Source: Caprimulgus europaeus (Eukaryota; Chordata; Aves; Caprimulgiformes; Caprimulgidae). From it: 64,000 nt of DNA. Made by a program: the position numbers and the translations under genes. Under the pieces are notes generated by a model that saw nothing but the letters and a program-made list of their open reading frames with translations, was not told the origin of the DNA and ran no database searches. The stretch covers positions 47,038,839 through 47,102,838 of the forward strand of contig OU015532.1 in the NCBI GenBank assembly GCA_907165065.1, given 5' to 3'. Within the stretch, counting starts at the first letter, position 1. Every line of letters starts with the position of its first letter. Shown here in pieces: positions 37,048 to 49,390 of this stretch.

Positions 37048-39117
37048 TATTATATTTTAAAACAAAAATTACTAAAATCATTCATTACATTTATATGTCA
37101 GTTTAGTTGTGAGTATAGAATAAAATGTGAGCTGATAATTGGCATTCATGGCTTTGGTCCTCAATGATTCAGACCTTGACAGTGGTCACATTGCTCATAC
37201 ACTTACTCAAAAAAACCCCTTTATCTGTTGTGTCTTGCTATTTTATTACAATCTTATATACTTAAATATTGTTTTTAGCAACACTACTTTAGTATGCTTA
37301 TATTTGGGTTCCAGGCAGATGAATATTAATTATACCCTGCTTAATGAACTTTTCATTTTTAGATGTCACAGGCCTCTGCTTTGGCTACCTGACAATTTAA
37401 ACAGATTCTCTTTTGAACTGCTCAGGTTCAGAAGAGAGTAAAAACCCAGAATTTTTTAAGTATAACAGCAGTTCAGTTAACCCCCCAAAACTGTATTTTC
37501 TGGCAGCAGTAAAGCCTTGGTTTGCCAGTCACTGGGAAGTTCTGAAGGTTTAATGCTGCTGGTACTTGCCCTGTACCATCAGCCCAGCTGCTGCCTGGAT
37601 ATGGTGCATGTAAAACTGCAGTTTGACACTTGCACTTGCAGTCCTTCAGTCTTGATCAGAGCTCTAATCACACACATAAAAAACCACTGGTACCAATTTA
37701 ACTCATACATCACCAGAATCAATCTGGTTTTGTTTGTTTTTTTTATTCCAATGAGTATGTAGGAATCATGGTCTGCATGGCAAGCAAGGTTGCTGCCTAA
37801 TTAATTTTTTTTTATACAGGTGTTGATTCACCATTCTGAGCTCAGCTCAGCTCACCAAATCCCATGGAAAAGCAGTTTCCTGAGCTACAGGCTGGAGGCT
37901 ACTGCAAAATCTCAAGTTTTTGGCACTCACAGAAATTTGGTCATATGTTAAATCTTTCTATTTGGTGTCACAACTCTGCCACTCCTCTTAGGGTTGTCCT
38001 TAGGATCTCTGTAGAGATGGAGCAGATTGGCTGCAGGATACTGCTTAGAAATGGACCTGGGATAAACATCTGGTTTCACATCTGAAAGCCTGTTTGTTAG
38101 AGAACAAGTCTAGATAAGACTAGAGCACAGCTCTTCAGCCTTTCCAAAAATCATTTGCCCCCATGCAAGAAGTCAAGTCTTGAGTCAATAAACCAATAAA
38201 TGTGTCTAAGAAAGAAGCTGTGTGGTGGCCCGCCCTGTCACATATAGACTCCCAGCACTGACTGTGTCTGAGTGCTGGAGTTTTTCATTAGGCATACACC
38301 AGTGAGCATTCCAGAAGGAAAAGAGAAGATTGAGGAAGAATAGTAAAGCAATTCTGTTCTGAGATCTGCAGGTCCATTACTGCTGATTTTTATCTCCAAA
38401 TTCTAGAGCTGCCTTTCCATTTTTATTTTATTTTTCAGCTTTGCTGCCCTCAGGGTTCTCCTGAGACTGGCACTTGGTGACATTATAATGTATAAAGTTA
38501 TCTACATGCCTTGACAAGGTATTTGTAGCAGTGAGCCTGGGAAGCAAACGTGCCTGGAGCAATTCTACAGCTAGGTAAGAGACAGATATGGGATGTTCCA
38601 GACCAGGAGTTTTAAGTACTTGCTAAGTGCCTCCACTCTGAACTGATTCATGAAAGACTTGGCACCTAGACTGCTTTCCTCTTATTTTATCACCACTTAC
38701 TTTATGTCAGACACATCCACTCCTCTACCCACTTTTCCAGACACTGGTATGGTTATGGAATGCAGTAAAAGCCAACTGTGCTTCTGAAAACTTACATTAA
38801 TATTTTAATAAACACTAATCATAAATCATTCTAACAGTAAAAGTAGGTCATGCCTCAGTCAGAATTTTCCCAAGCTCAGTTTGGCTCTGCCAGGGTCCAA
38901 AAAATGCACTGATCTGGCAGCAGGACTGGGATCAGAGTTTTTCCAGAGCATTCAGTACTTGTGCTTACAGGATTCAGTGTCTGAATGACACTGGAGAATG
39001 TCTGAATGTTGGAGAACACATCTCTACCATAACAGAGAAAACAAACAACTCCTCTAACCCAAAATGTCATTCAAAACACATTCTAAACTTTAATTGATTT
39101 AAATTCACAATACAGGA

Positions 39118-39170
39118 ATATATGTATATATATATATATACACACACACATATATATATATTATTATTTT
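39118..39170. repeat. Compound TA/CA microsatellite
   Basis: A TATG/TA run is followed by CACACACACA, then by TA again and a TTA end. The pattern suggests point-mutated TA repeats in which CA expanded. Confidence 0.88.
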
Positions 39171-40789
39171 TAATATACTTTTCTTCCTACAACCAAGAAT
39201 TCTGCTTGTCCCACTAAATCCAACTGAGTTGGAATGGGACACTTGATTGCAGAAGGACAACGTGGCAACTTTAAAGAATGGGTGTGCCAAGCAATTGTTC
39301 ATAAAACCTTTTTCTGTGCAGTCCAGATAGGAAACATCTCTTCATCAAATATAAGAGAATGCCAGAGTCTCATCAGGTCAGCACCCCACCCCCCACCTTT
39401 TTTTTTTAAGGGAAAAAATTTAAGACATTATTTAGTGTATAGAGCTTGCTAGTTTGGCAGAGATACAGCGTGCTCGTACGATGGAGAGAGGAAATCTGCC
39501 TGCTTGTCTCAGTGTTTATATTGATATAGTCACTGCTCAGCCCTAAAGCTGTTCTCTAAGCTCACTCGAGATCTCCAGCTGAAATAAATGTCACACACTG
39601 CTGAATTATTATTTAAAAAATTCTGTTTATTTACAAATATGACAACAAGCCAGTGACTTGCTGAGATCCTCCTAAGGATTTTCAGTCTTCTCAGAGGTAC
39701 ATTCCAGCCAGCATATTTCCACTCTCCCTGAATATCAGCTTCTCAATTCAGCTCTTAACCACTTGCCAATAGATGTGTCCAGTCTTAGCAGCTCTGTATT
39801 ATGATGGATATAAAGGACATTATCAAATATTGAGAAAAGACTCTTTATGAAAGATAAAATTGCTCTCTCTCTTCTCACTTTTTATGACTGCATTTGGCAG
39901 CAACTTTTATCCTCTCTCCCAGAGTGCAGTGGGATTTAAACAGGATGAGAAAATGAAGATAAAAATTGAGACTGAGATTTAAAACAAAGTAGTATATGTT
40001 GACAATGTAATATGATGACAATGAAATGCAGGATATTTTTGGTTAGTGACAGTATTTTTACTATGCAGGATATATTTTTTGCACATGTAACAAAGAGAAT
40101 CTCTCTCCCAACACACAAACTCACACATTTTCCCTTTCAAAATCTGCAAAACCAGCAAAATATTTATGTACTATTAACACAAAAATAAATACCAAAGCAC
40201 TCTATTCTATTGAAAACAAATCTATCCTGTATTTCTCCTGGCAAATTTTCCTTAATGATGTGAATTACCCAAATGACATCATGAGATTGGAAAAAAAAAT
40301 ATAAATTATTGATTGCCTAAACATTTTGGAACATTCAGTGTGGCTTTGACTACAGATGACCCCTTCTGAGATAATTTCAGCCAGTGAAATAATTTCATAA
40401 AATATTTCCTTGTGATCCCAACCAATACATGGATAAACCCAGACTGAATCATTTTAACATATTGGCCATTATTGATAAATCTCTTCTGCAGTACTTGGAA
40501 TATTATATGCATATTTATAAACAGGCAAAGGAAGGGGCTGAGAGATTAAGGTCAATAAAAAGGTGAGGAACATATTTCTGACAGCTTTCTATCCTGTTTT
40601 TTCTAGCCATAAAATACAGCTTTTATAAATTAAATATCAACATGTGAACATTAGCTGAAAAATAGAGGAACTGTCATTAAATGTGAGGCTAATTAAAAGT
40701 AAATAAAGGAGATGATAGCAATAAATCTACATATGTAATCTTTATGTTGAGTAAAGGTGTATTTACAAAAGCTTTGTCCAGAGATATAT

Positions 40790-40810
40790 GGGTGGGTGGG
40801 TGGGTGTGGG
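40790..40810 (+). repeat. (GGGT)n microsatellite with G-quadruplex potential
   Basis: GGG runs at 40790, 40794, 40798, 40802 and 40808 are separated by loops of 1, 1, 1 and 3 bases. This is a textbook compact G-quadruplex pattern in otherwise AT-rich DNA. It passes into a GTGTATATATA tail. Confidence 0.85.
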
Positions 40811-41606
40811 TGTGTATATATATTTTTCCTTTTTCAAATACTTTAAAAGATAGAACCTATCAGGGGATCAGAAAATCTATTCAGTATGAAAGCTCTTCAG
40901 GAGTTCAAAACATTTGACCTTAAAGAAAGAGCGTGGGGAGCTGATTATGGGGTGTATGTATTCAAGAAGAGACGCAGGAAGCATTAAGTTTTCTTTCCCT
41001 TTACAGCAAGATGGCAAAAGGCACAAGGTATGTTCTCAAACTCATAACGAGGGCATTTTGGTGGGTATCAAGGAGAGCTCCAGAAGTGATATTAGCATGC
41101 AGAAGTCACAGAGGAACGTTGACTACATAGCATTGAATATTCTTATTTACAGCAAGGAACCAGGATCAATCTGAAAAGGTGAGGAATGCATAAGCAACAT
41201 CAGCCAGGCATTGAGCTCTTTCTGGTGTTACAAATAAGGACTTTATATCTCAGTGCTCAATAAAGTCAGTCAAGCTGCTTGATGAAAAGTAGAGATTTCT
41301 ATCAAATATCAAGGGATTCTAGTAGAATGGATAGTAGTTTCTCCTCTCCTTTTCTTTTTAATGAACTCCTCATCATCGTGCTACCTGATAGCTGTATTAA
41401 AAACCACAGAAGCTGGAAATGACAAAAATCCTGAAGTCAGATGAGTGTCACTTTAGTTTCTGCCTCCAACATGGGTTGAGGGGTTGAAGAATGCAGGCAC
41501 CAAAAATGTAGTAGGTTGATTAAGATTTACTACTCTAAATTAATTAATACCAGCCTGTCTTTTGGTCCACTGAGGGAAAACGTAAGCAAACATATGAGAG
41601 TCATGT

Positions 41607-42167
41607 GGAAGAAAAGGGAGGCAAGAGGAGAAGGGAGGCAAGAGGAGAAGGGAGGCAAGAGAAGAAGGGAGGCAAGAGGAGAAGGGAGGCAGGAGGAGAA
41701 AGGAGGCAGGAGGAGAAAGGAGGCAGGAGGAGGAGGGAGGCAGGAGGAGGAGGGAGGCAGGAGGAGGAGGGAGGCAGGAGGAGAAAGGAGGCAGGAGGAG
41801 GAGGGAGGCAGGAGGAGAAAGGAGGCAGGAGGAGAAGGGAGGCAGGAGGAGGAGGGAGGCAGGAGGAGGAGGGAGGCAGGAGGAGGAGGGAGGCAGGAGG
41901 AGGAGGGAGGCAGGAGGAGGAGGGAGGCAAGAGGAGGAGGGAGGCAGGAGGAGAAGGGAGGCAGGAGGAGGAGGGAGGCAGGAGGAGGAGGGAGGCAGGA
42001 GGAGGAGGGAGGCAAGAGGAGGAGGGAGGCAGGAGGAGAAGGGAGGCAGGAGGAGGAGGGAGGCAGGAGGAGGAGGGAGGCAGGAGGAGGAGGGAGGCAA
42101 GAGGAGAAGGGAGGCAAGAGGAGAAGGGAGGCAAGAGGAAAAGGGAGGCAAGAGGAAAAGGGAAAGG
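41607..42167 (+). repeat. 17-bp polypurine minisatellite, 32 complete units
   Basis: Complete units run from 41619 to 42162, each 17 bases of the form AGGCARGAGGARRARGG. Exactly one pyrimidine (C) occurs per unit, and all differences between units are A/G changes. Outer units are AGGCAAGAGGAGAAGGG-like; central ones are mostly AGGCAGGAGGAGGAGGG. Because 17 is not a multiple of 3 and no stop occurs in the unit, every frame is open on both strands. The 195-246-codon ORFs here (Arg/Glu/Gly-rich on +, Leu/Pro/Ser-rich on -) therefore follow from the repeat and are not evidence of genes. The tract could form triplex (H-) DNA. Confidence 0.97.
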
Positions 42168-45100
42168 TGTAGGACCACTGTCAGAGGCAGAGGGATGGAG
42201 GACATGGCCCCTCTTCTGAGCAGTAGTGCAGAGCAGGGATGACACCAAACAGGAGGCACAAGGCAGAAGATAAGCCTCATAGTTTAGGTATCGGCACCCA
42301 AGAGCTGTGGAGGTTTTGATAACTTCTGCAGATAGAAAAGTTGTGTTCTGTTTTCCAAACTGAGTGGATCACTACAGATCTCAGATGTGTAAATTAACAA
42401 GCAGCTCTTTTCCCTTCATGATGTGTCAGTGTGGAATCGTTGAGGCAGCACGGCATGTTAATCTTCTAAGTGTTGAAGCACAATATAAGAAAGATTTCCC
42501 TGCAGAATGCAGACAAATATTGATGAATTTCTGTGAGATGTAGTTAGGAATAAACTCAAGAATAATGCTGGTTCCTAAACTGAACTCTGGGCTGGAGGAG
42601 AGCAGGGAAGAGTAGCCATATGAATTTTTAAATTAGATTCCATGTCATCAAATATTTAAACAGCCCAATGATACAATTACACTCCAGTCTGACTAAACAC
42701 ACCCAGAGCTTCTTTCTAGGCAGGCAGAATTTTCTCTTTGAAGAAGAATTCAACACCCTAATTTCATATCTTTGGCCTCATTTAGATCAACATTTGAACA
42801 GTCTTGCCAAAGGGCATTGAGTGCTCTGTCCATATTACAGTCTTCTAGTGAATTTATGCCTAAACTGTATGATGACCACTGACACTTGGTACTCCATTAA
42901 AAATGAAAGAAGACAAGGTGTCATAAATATATTTTTCTCTCCAGAAAGGGAAGCCTGGGGGTAGTATTAACTCAGAGTTGCTCATTCTCCATATAAAAAG
43001 GCTATAGGTTTTTACAGTTTGGCAAAAAATAACATCTAAAATGAAATCCTTGGTACATGAGAAAAGACAATGCATTTAGTTTGCTTAATTTTGCAAAGAA
43101 TGACTGGACAATATAATTCTTCTGTGGTATAGGTTCTTCTGTGGTGAAAGGAGAAAGATTTAAGGCTTGTAACTATACTGGGGTACAGAAAGTCCATATA
43201 CAATAGAGACATGGGGGAAGATATTAGTTCAACTGATTTCTATATCTGGACCTTGCCATTCCTCAACTAAATTCAGAACACAAACAGTAGGAAAAAAAAA
43301 CATGGACAAGGTTTAATCAGAGATTTATATAATGAAATCCTTGGATGGAATTTGGATACAGTCTGCTGATAGAGAAATAGTAATTCATGGCGAAGCTGCA
43401 AAAACCTTGTTGTGTTTTATTTGTTTGTTTGTTCTAATTTGACTTTCTAAACCCCTAGACTTTTTACAACTCAGGACTGCTTTTATGTGTTTACAGATGA
43501 CCTCAACTGGGATTTGCAAAGATGGGTGAGAATTCAGAAGGCAAAATTTCCTTTCTGAGCTGGCGGAGCCCGTAGGTGCACAATTGCATGGACTTGTCTG
43601 TATTCTCTGTATTTTTCTGCTATACTTCTGGGTAAAGAACCCAGTGCAGCAGATTTATGATTCTCCAAGCCGCAAAACAGGCTTTGGTCTTACAGTGAAG
43701 GAGTCAGACTGATGCTCCTACAAATCACTACAATAGTTCCTTTTAACTGAATCAGCCCCTGCTGAAAAGAGAACCCCAGAAGAGGTTGGGGTGGTGCAGG
43801 GCACTCAGAAGCTCCCAGAAGCAGAGGCTTTTTGCAGAGATTCACTGTTATTGCCTCAACTACTTTAAAAATAAACAAGTGTACCAAGAATTAACATATG
43901 TAAAATCCTACATTAAAATGAGATTGACTCATTTAGAAGCAGTAGTACAGCAGGAAAGCAGCCTGCAGCCAACAAAAGGGCTGCACAGTGGGAGGCTTAT
44001 CCCAGCAAACAACAATCCCCACCTGTTAATTACTCTGCCTAGGCTTGCACACAACGCTAACGTGGCATTTAGCCATTGTTTAGAAGCAATACTAATGTAA
44101 TCGCTCTCGTTATTGTTATAAGTTAAATGAAAGCTTAACATGAATCATTTCCTTGCAAATCATCAATTAACTCATCGTAGCGTTTGCCAGAGGACCCATA
44201 AAGTTCCAGCGCATCCCAAAGCTATGTGAATAATGAGTATTTCAGCTTTGCTGACAGTTATGGTAAGGTTGTTGATGGTGGGATTACATAAACTCGATAT
44301 TTCAGGGAAATTTCATTTGTTATTTAAAATCTAAAATACATGTTTGTATCAAGAACAATAATAATAATAAAAAAAAAACAAACAAGAAAGCATCTCACGG
44401 AAGTTTCACTTACAGTTCCAACACTTTCTAATTAGAAAGCATGTCAATCAAAGTTAAAGGCTTTAAAACATTATTTAAGCAATTTGAGCATCAGTCAAAA
44501 TCTAACTGTTTGACTTTACACACTGGAAAGATTTAAGATTTACAATTTCATTCTGCTTTGTCACATTAGTCCTTGGATGAACACAAACTGAAGGCATGGA
44601 ATATTTTTATATTTCTTCCTTTATCAGAATTATTTAACTAAAAATACTTTTCTTACCTGTACTCACCTGTGTACCTAAAACATTTATTAGAGCAGGTTTA
44701 GAAGTCTTGTCCCTAATCTTAAACCCTAGCACACTCGCTCTGCTACCAACTTCCAAGGGAGATTTCAGTACTGAAGGGTTATTAAATATTGTCCCACTGC
44801 TATTTGTGTCCTCAGAGAGTTCAGCCTGAATCTACATCCAGGTATTCTACACACTGAAAAGAGCAGACTATATAATCATACTGAGAAACTCGTTAAGACA
44901 AAAACAAGTCATAAAGGAGAAAACACTGTCATGGGGATTTGATAAAGATTTGGTATTCATATGGATCTGGAATATGAACAGGACTGTTCTGATGTTTTTA
45001 ATAGTTAAAAGATAGTAAAAAACCAAACCAAACAACAAAAATAAAACAGTAAAACACAGGCATTTCAGAGGAGGTGGCTAAGAAGAGAGTGTAGACCACA

Positions 45101-45566
45101 CACTGTGTGCCATCTAAAAGCATTAGAAGTTTAGGATGATGTGGTTTAAGCTGGTCTTTTCTGTTTCTGCAGCAAGCAGAGATCAGTGCCTCTGTTTTAT
45201 CCTGTCTCTATTTCCCTCCCCATCCATACTGGTATTACTTTCCCTTTAAAAAGCAATTCCCCACTCATTTTAGTCTCAATGGCCCATTTAAACAAGATCC
45301 TTAGCTTTTAGACTGGTTGTGCCCCAGGAACAAGAATCCTTCCTGAAATGTTTGTACTTGTTCATGTGTTTCAGCTGGCTGGATCCTAGGCAATATACTC
45401 ACAAATACACTCACCGTGGATTTGGTTTGGCCCTTCTCTTGGACAAGCAGTGCTGAGGGGTAAGCCTGGTAGTCAGAATTCACAGGCAATATGATTTCTT
45501 ATTCTAAAATATTACTCATTTTCAGTTTTAAAGCTAACAATAAAAGAGACAAGATTTGTTGATAAA
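42168..45566. other. Noncoding sequence, no gene recognised
   Basis: Unique sequence with chance ORFs. The part at about 43890-44230 has a mixed, motif-rich composition with several CpGs (CGCTAACGTGG, AATCGCTCTCG, CATCGTAGCG) in an AT-rich setting; see the findings. No exon or mobile element is supported. Confidence 0.5.
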
Positions 45567-45810
45567 CACAGAATGGTTGAGGTTGGAAGGGATCTCTTGA
45601 GTTCATCTTGTCCAACCCTCTGCCCAAGCAGGATCAACTACAACAGGTTGCCAAGAACTGTGTCCAGTTGAGTTTTGAATATCTCAGGGGATGGAGACTC
45701 CACAACCTCCCTGGACAACCTTTTCAGGTGCTCAACCACCCTTACAGTATTTTTTTTTCTTGCATTCAGATGTATTTTCTTGTGTTTCTATTTGTGCTAA
45801 TGATGATTGT
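45567..45810 (-). mobile_element. CR1 LINE 3'-end fragment, minus strand
   Basis: On the + strand: CAGAATGGTTGAGGTTGGAA, GGGATCTCTTGAG, TTGTCCAACCCTCTGCCCAA, GGATGGAGACTCCACAACCT, CCTGGACAACCTTTTCAGGT and CTCAACCACCCTTACAGTA. A more diverged end follows (TTGCATTCAGATGTATTTTC, TTGTGTTTCTATTTGTGC). This is the reverse complement of a CR1 3' region of a different subfamily from the copies at 9394 and 33409. Confidence 0.92.
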
Positions 45811-47311
45811 CAGCAACAGGTTGTAATTCAACTGATGATTAAGTTTGTTCTAGGACAAATTATATCCAGAAAACCCAAACTAATTCTTATTCCAAGTTGT
45901 CTTCTGCAATGATGATGAATTGAGATTGGTCTTAGCTGTATTTATAACGTGTTCAAGTGCACCAGTTGAAATTCCCAATGCTGAGGACTTCTCATGTATT
46001 AAGTAGATTTTTCTGTACTAATAACTTATTGATAAGATGATGTATGAATAGATAAATTCTCTATACACTTTGAAACAGGATAGTAGCATGGCTAATGGTG
46101 TTTTTTGCCTGTGGCAGGTGTGTTTAATAGGAAGGTAAATCTCTTGATATGTAGATAAGTGTGTAGTCTGCATCAGAACCAAGTGGAACCAGCATTTCAT
46201 TTCTGACATAGAGGTTGTCAGGGATCTAAAACTTTTTTTCCAAACTTTTGATTCTGGTTCTATATCTCCAGCCTGTTTCAATCCCTCTCCAGGCACAAAA
46301 CCAGGAGTTTGTTTCTGTGCCTTCTCCTTTACCAGTTTTTCATCCACTCTTTTCTTTTCACAATATAATAGCAAACACGTTCATCATGGGACTATGCAGG
46401 ATAGCAAATTACAGCAAGCATACATCTTTCTCCAAATTTAAAGGGTTTGTTGCTTCATTTGATTTTTAAGATACCTCATCAAGATTCTTCTTAAGGTACT
46501 ATAAGATTTGAGTGATCATACAGTCCCCTAACACAAGGGGGTTTAATTTGATACCCTACAGGAAACCTCTTATTTTCCTCCACTCCCCACAGCTGATGGA
46601 ACAGTAAGGATTCAATTTTATTAGAAGTTTCCAAAATGAGTTTCAGGAAAAACTGGAGAAATGAACACTCTGGTTTGTTCTGCACTACCCAGTCAAGATG
46701 ACCTCTTGCTCTTCCTAACAAAAAGGCAAAGGGAGTTTGAGAATGTCGTTCAAAGATACAAGGAATCCAAATTCAGGAGCACTGACTCCAGAACGAGAAT
46801 GTTGCCATCAGCAGTGCAGAAATAGTGTATGTTTCCTTTGCTAATTCAGATTTGTTAAAAAATCAGCATATTTTGTGGTACATGCTATCTTATGTAAACA
46901 TAAAGTTAGTTTGAAAGCAGAGTGTCAGCAGGAAATCCTTCTTGTGTGCCTTGGCTAATTAAACATAAATGCAGTCGTATCTCTCCATCTGATACGGATC
47001 CTGCTGGGCAATACAGCAGGTAGAAAACTCATATTAATAACTGTGGAATCATAGCCTGAAAGGATGCACACAGCAAAGAACTTGCTGAGTATATAAGATG
47101 CTTTTACCTCAAGTACTGCCTGTCTAATTTTGAAGAAAATAACATTATTATAATTTAGGATACAACAGAATAAGGAAAGGATAATAACAGAAAAAATATG
47201 ATCTACTGCCAAGCATTTTCCAGAGCCACCTGCATCCAAACAAGGGTTTTGTTAATTTAATAATTGTTAGAATATGTTTCAAGTTTGCAAGTTCAAATTT
47301 TATCCACCTAG

Positions 47312-47331
47312 CATCATCATCATCATCATCA

Positions 47332-47426
<95 letters not shown>

Positions 47427-47427
47427 T
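47312..47427. repeat. Compound (CAT)8-(TTA)n microsatellite
   Basis: Eight CAT units at 47312-47335 pass directly into about 30 uninterrupted ATT/TTA units ending at 47427. Long, pure trinucleotide arrays of this kind are normally very variable in length. The polyisoleucine and polyasparagine ORFs are artefacts of the array. Confidence 0.97.
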
Positions 47428-48999
47428 CTTTCAGTCAGCCTTTGGTCTTCTGCTTCCATCTCTTTTGCTAAGGTGTCCAGGTCAAAGTCTCAATAGCTTT
47501 GCTGAAGAACCCTGGGATGGGAAATGTAAAGCAATGCACAGGCTCAGTACCACTTGCATGTCAGTAACCACAATGTCCTTGCAGCGTTCTCACAGCCAGT
47601 TCTGGTATCTATGTGCTTGGGGCACTTGTGTGAGAGCACTGAGATCTTTATGCCAAAGAGCACTGCATGAAAAAGCACAAAATCTGCCTACACATCACCA
47701 AAGAAACCTTAGAGACTCTGGGGTTTCCCGAGGTTAAACCAGTTTAAATTAGTTTTGAGTGTTTTGCAGATTGTCACTTGTTCATCTCAATAGGGTGCAG
47801 ATAGAGCTGGATGGCCATCTGTCCCTTCTTTCAGCTGCCAGCAATCAGCCACTTCCAGGGCTAAAGCAAAGAATATCTCCATTAGATTTAAAGACACACT
47901 GGACATTTTGCTGAGAGGTTCTTGCCAGCAGCTCTATATTTAGGAAACATCTAAATGGAAGGAAGATGCAAAACTGAAAGTAGGTGGAGTGCTTCAGACT
48001 CAACTATGAGTTTAAAGAATAACTTGAAATAAACACTGAAGCCTTTTCCAGAAATTTAAAAGGTTAGTAAATTTAGTTACAATGCATTTTTGTCCTTGAG
48101 TTTTATAATTAGATAGTTATTAAGTGAGTGGGTTCTTCTACCTTATCCTCAAAATAGATTGAGCTGAAACAGAGAGACATGCACCTTTAGCAATCTTCAT
48201 CTTCTGACTCAGCAAACCCCCTTTCCATAATGAACTGAGGGTAAGACCAAACACTAACCAAACAGTATAATTAATATTTATTTCAGACCTTGGTTTACAA
48301 ACTCACAAAAGAAATAAAAACCCAACCTCCTCCACCACAAAAAATCCTCAAAATACTGCTGAATATTTGCTGAAACTTCACATAACTAACTTGACCATCA
48401 GAACATAATCCCAAAGAGCCATATTTGCCTGTATCTCCTGCTCTAATTAAAGAGAAATCTCTTTCTCAGTTTCAAAACCACAAACAAATTTGGATAAATA
48501 CTCATTAGTGAAAGATACAAAACTTTGTGGCAGCTGGCAACACACAAAGGACACTCACCACCCAGAGAACATTCACCAGCAGAGGTCTGAAGGGACCACT
48601 CTTGGATTTAGGCATTTAAGTCACCTTGATCTTGACTAAACTTCCACAACATTTTCCATGGCTTATTCACAGTATTTTTGAGTAATATACTGCCTGAGAC
48701 ACATTTATAAAACGACCCATCCAAGAGTTAAGAGTTACTCTTTCCACAATAGTCCAACTATTGAAATACATTTTCCATAAAGTTCCACTCTAGCTTAAAA
48801 TTCTTTCCCCAAGCAGGTGTGGCATGATGAGCATAAAACACTCTGTTGTATTATTGCTAACAATATTTCTCTTTAAAAGACTTACTGTAGCTGAAATTTC
48901 CTTACCATTTCTGAGAAGTTCATTAAATTCTCAGGAACTTCTCTTTGCTTCTAGAAGCTGCCACTTTGTCCATCTGATCTGATCAAGCTTGCAGGGAAA

Positions 49000-49067
49000 A
49001 ACCAACCAACCAACCAACCAACCAACCAACCAACCAACCAACCAACCAACCAACCAACCAACCAACC
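49000..49067. repeat. (AACC)17 microsatellite
   Basis: Seventeen perfect AACC units, 68 bases without interruption, read as GGTT repeats on the minus strand. This is not the vertebrate telomere repeat (TTAGGG). Confidence 0.97.
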
Positions 49068-49301
49068 CTTTTTGTTTTAATTCTTAGTTTTAAGGGATTG
49101 AGTAAACTATCCCTGCTTTTTTAAAGTTACAGCAACCTGTGTTAGAAGCTTTCTCAGGCACGTGATGATGCAATCAAAGTGACCAAGGAAATGCACCACT
49201 GCATAGTTACTGAAAGTATTAACTCAAAGTAACCAAGATTCATATTAATTGGTTCAGCTCCTTAACTTGTTTACTATCCTTCTACTTTTAGTTTGTGAAC
49301 A

Positions 49302-49390
49302 CATAGAATCAAAGAGTGGTTTGGGTTTTAAGGTCATCTAGTCTACCCTTTCTGCAGTGAGTAGCAACTACCAGTGGTTCAGATCCATTT
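49302..49390 (-). mobile_element. Short CR1 LINE 3'-end fragment, minus strand
   Basis: ACATAGAATCAAAGAGTGGT, TTGGGTTTTAAGGTCATCTA and GTCTACCCTTTCTGCAGTGA match the reverse-complemented CR1 tail and the first 3'UTR block. The match fades after about 49390. Confidence 0.75.

Larger units (their letters stand above)
37048..41606. other. Noncoding sequence, no gene recognised
   Basis: AT-rich unique sequence with chance ORFs up to about 100 codons. Microsatellites at about 39118 and 40790 are listed separately. A 21-base stretch at 41007-41027 has near-ideal splice signals on both sides and is discussed in the findings. No mobile element was recognised apart from the possible old repeat near 37285. 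Confidence 0.5.
45811..49301. other. Noncoding sequence with microsatellites
   Basis: No gene supported. The ORFs of 94-118 codons on the minus strand are unlike any family I know, and one of them (poly-Asn/Asp) is only the translation of the (CAT)n(TTA)n array. The microsatellites are listed separately. Confidence 0.5.

Noticed and set aside
47148-47471. ORFs with poly-Asn/Asp or poly-Ile runs
   Set aside because: These are translations of the (CAT)n(TTA)n microsatellite.
49000-49067. AACC array considered as an interstitial telomere
   Set aside because: The unit is AACC/GGTT, not TTAGGG.
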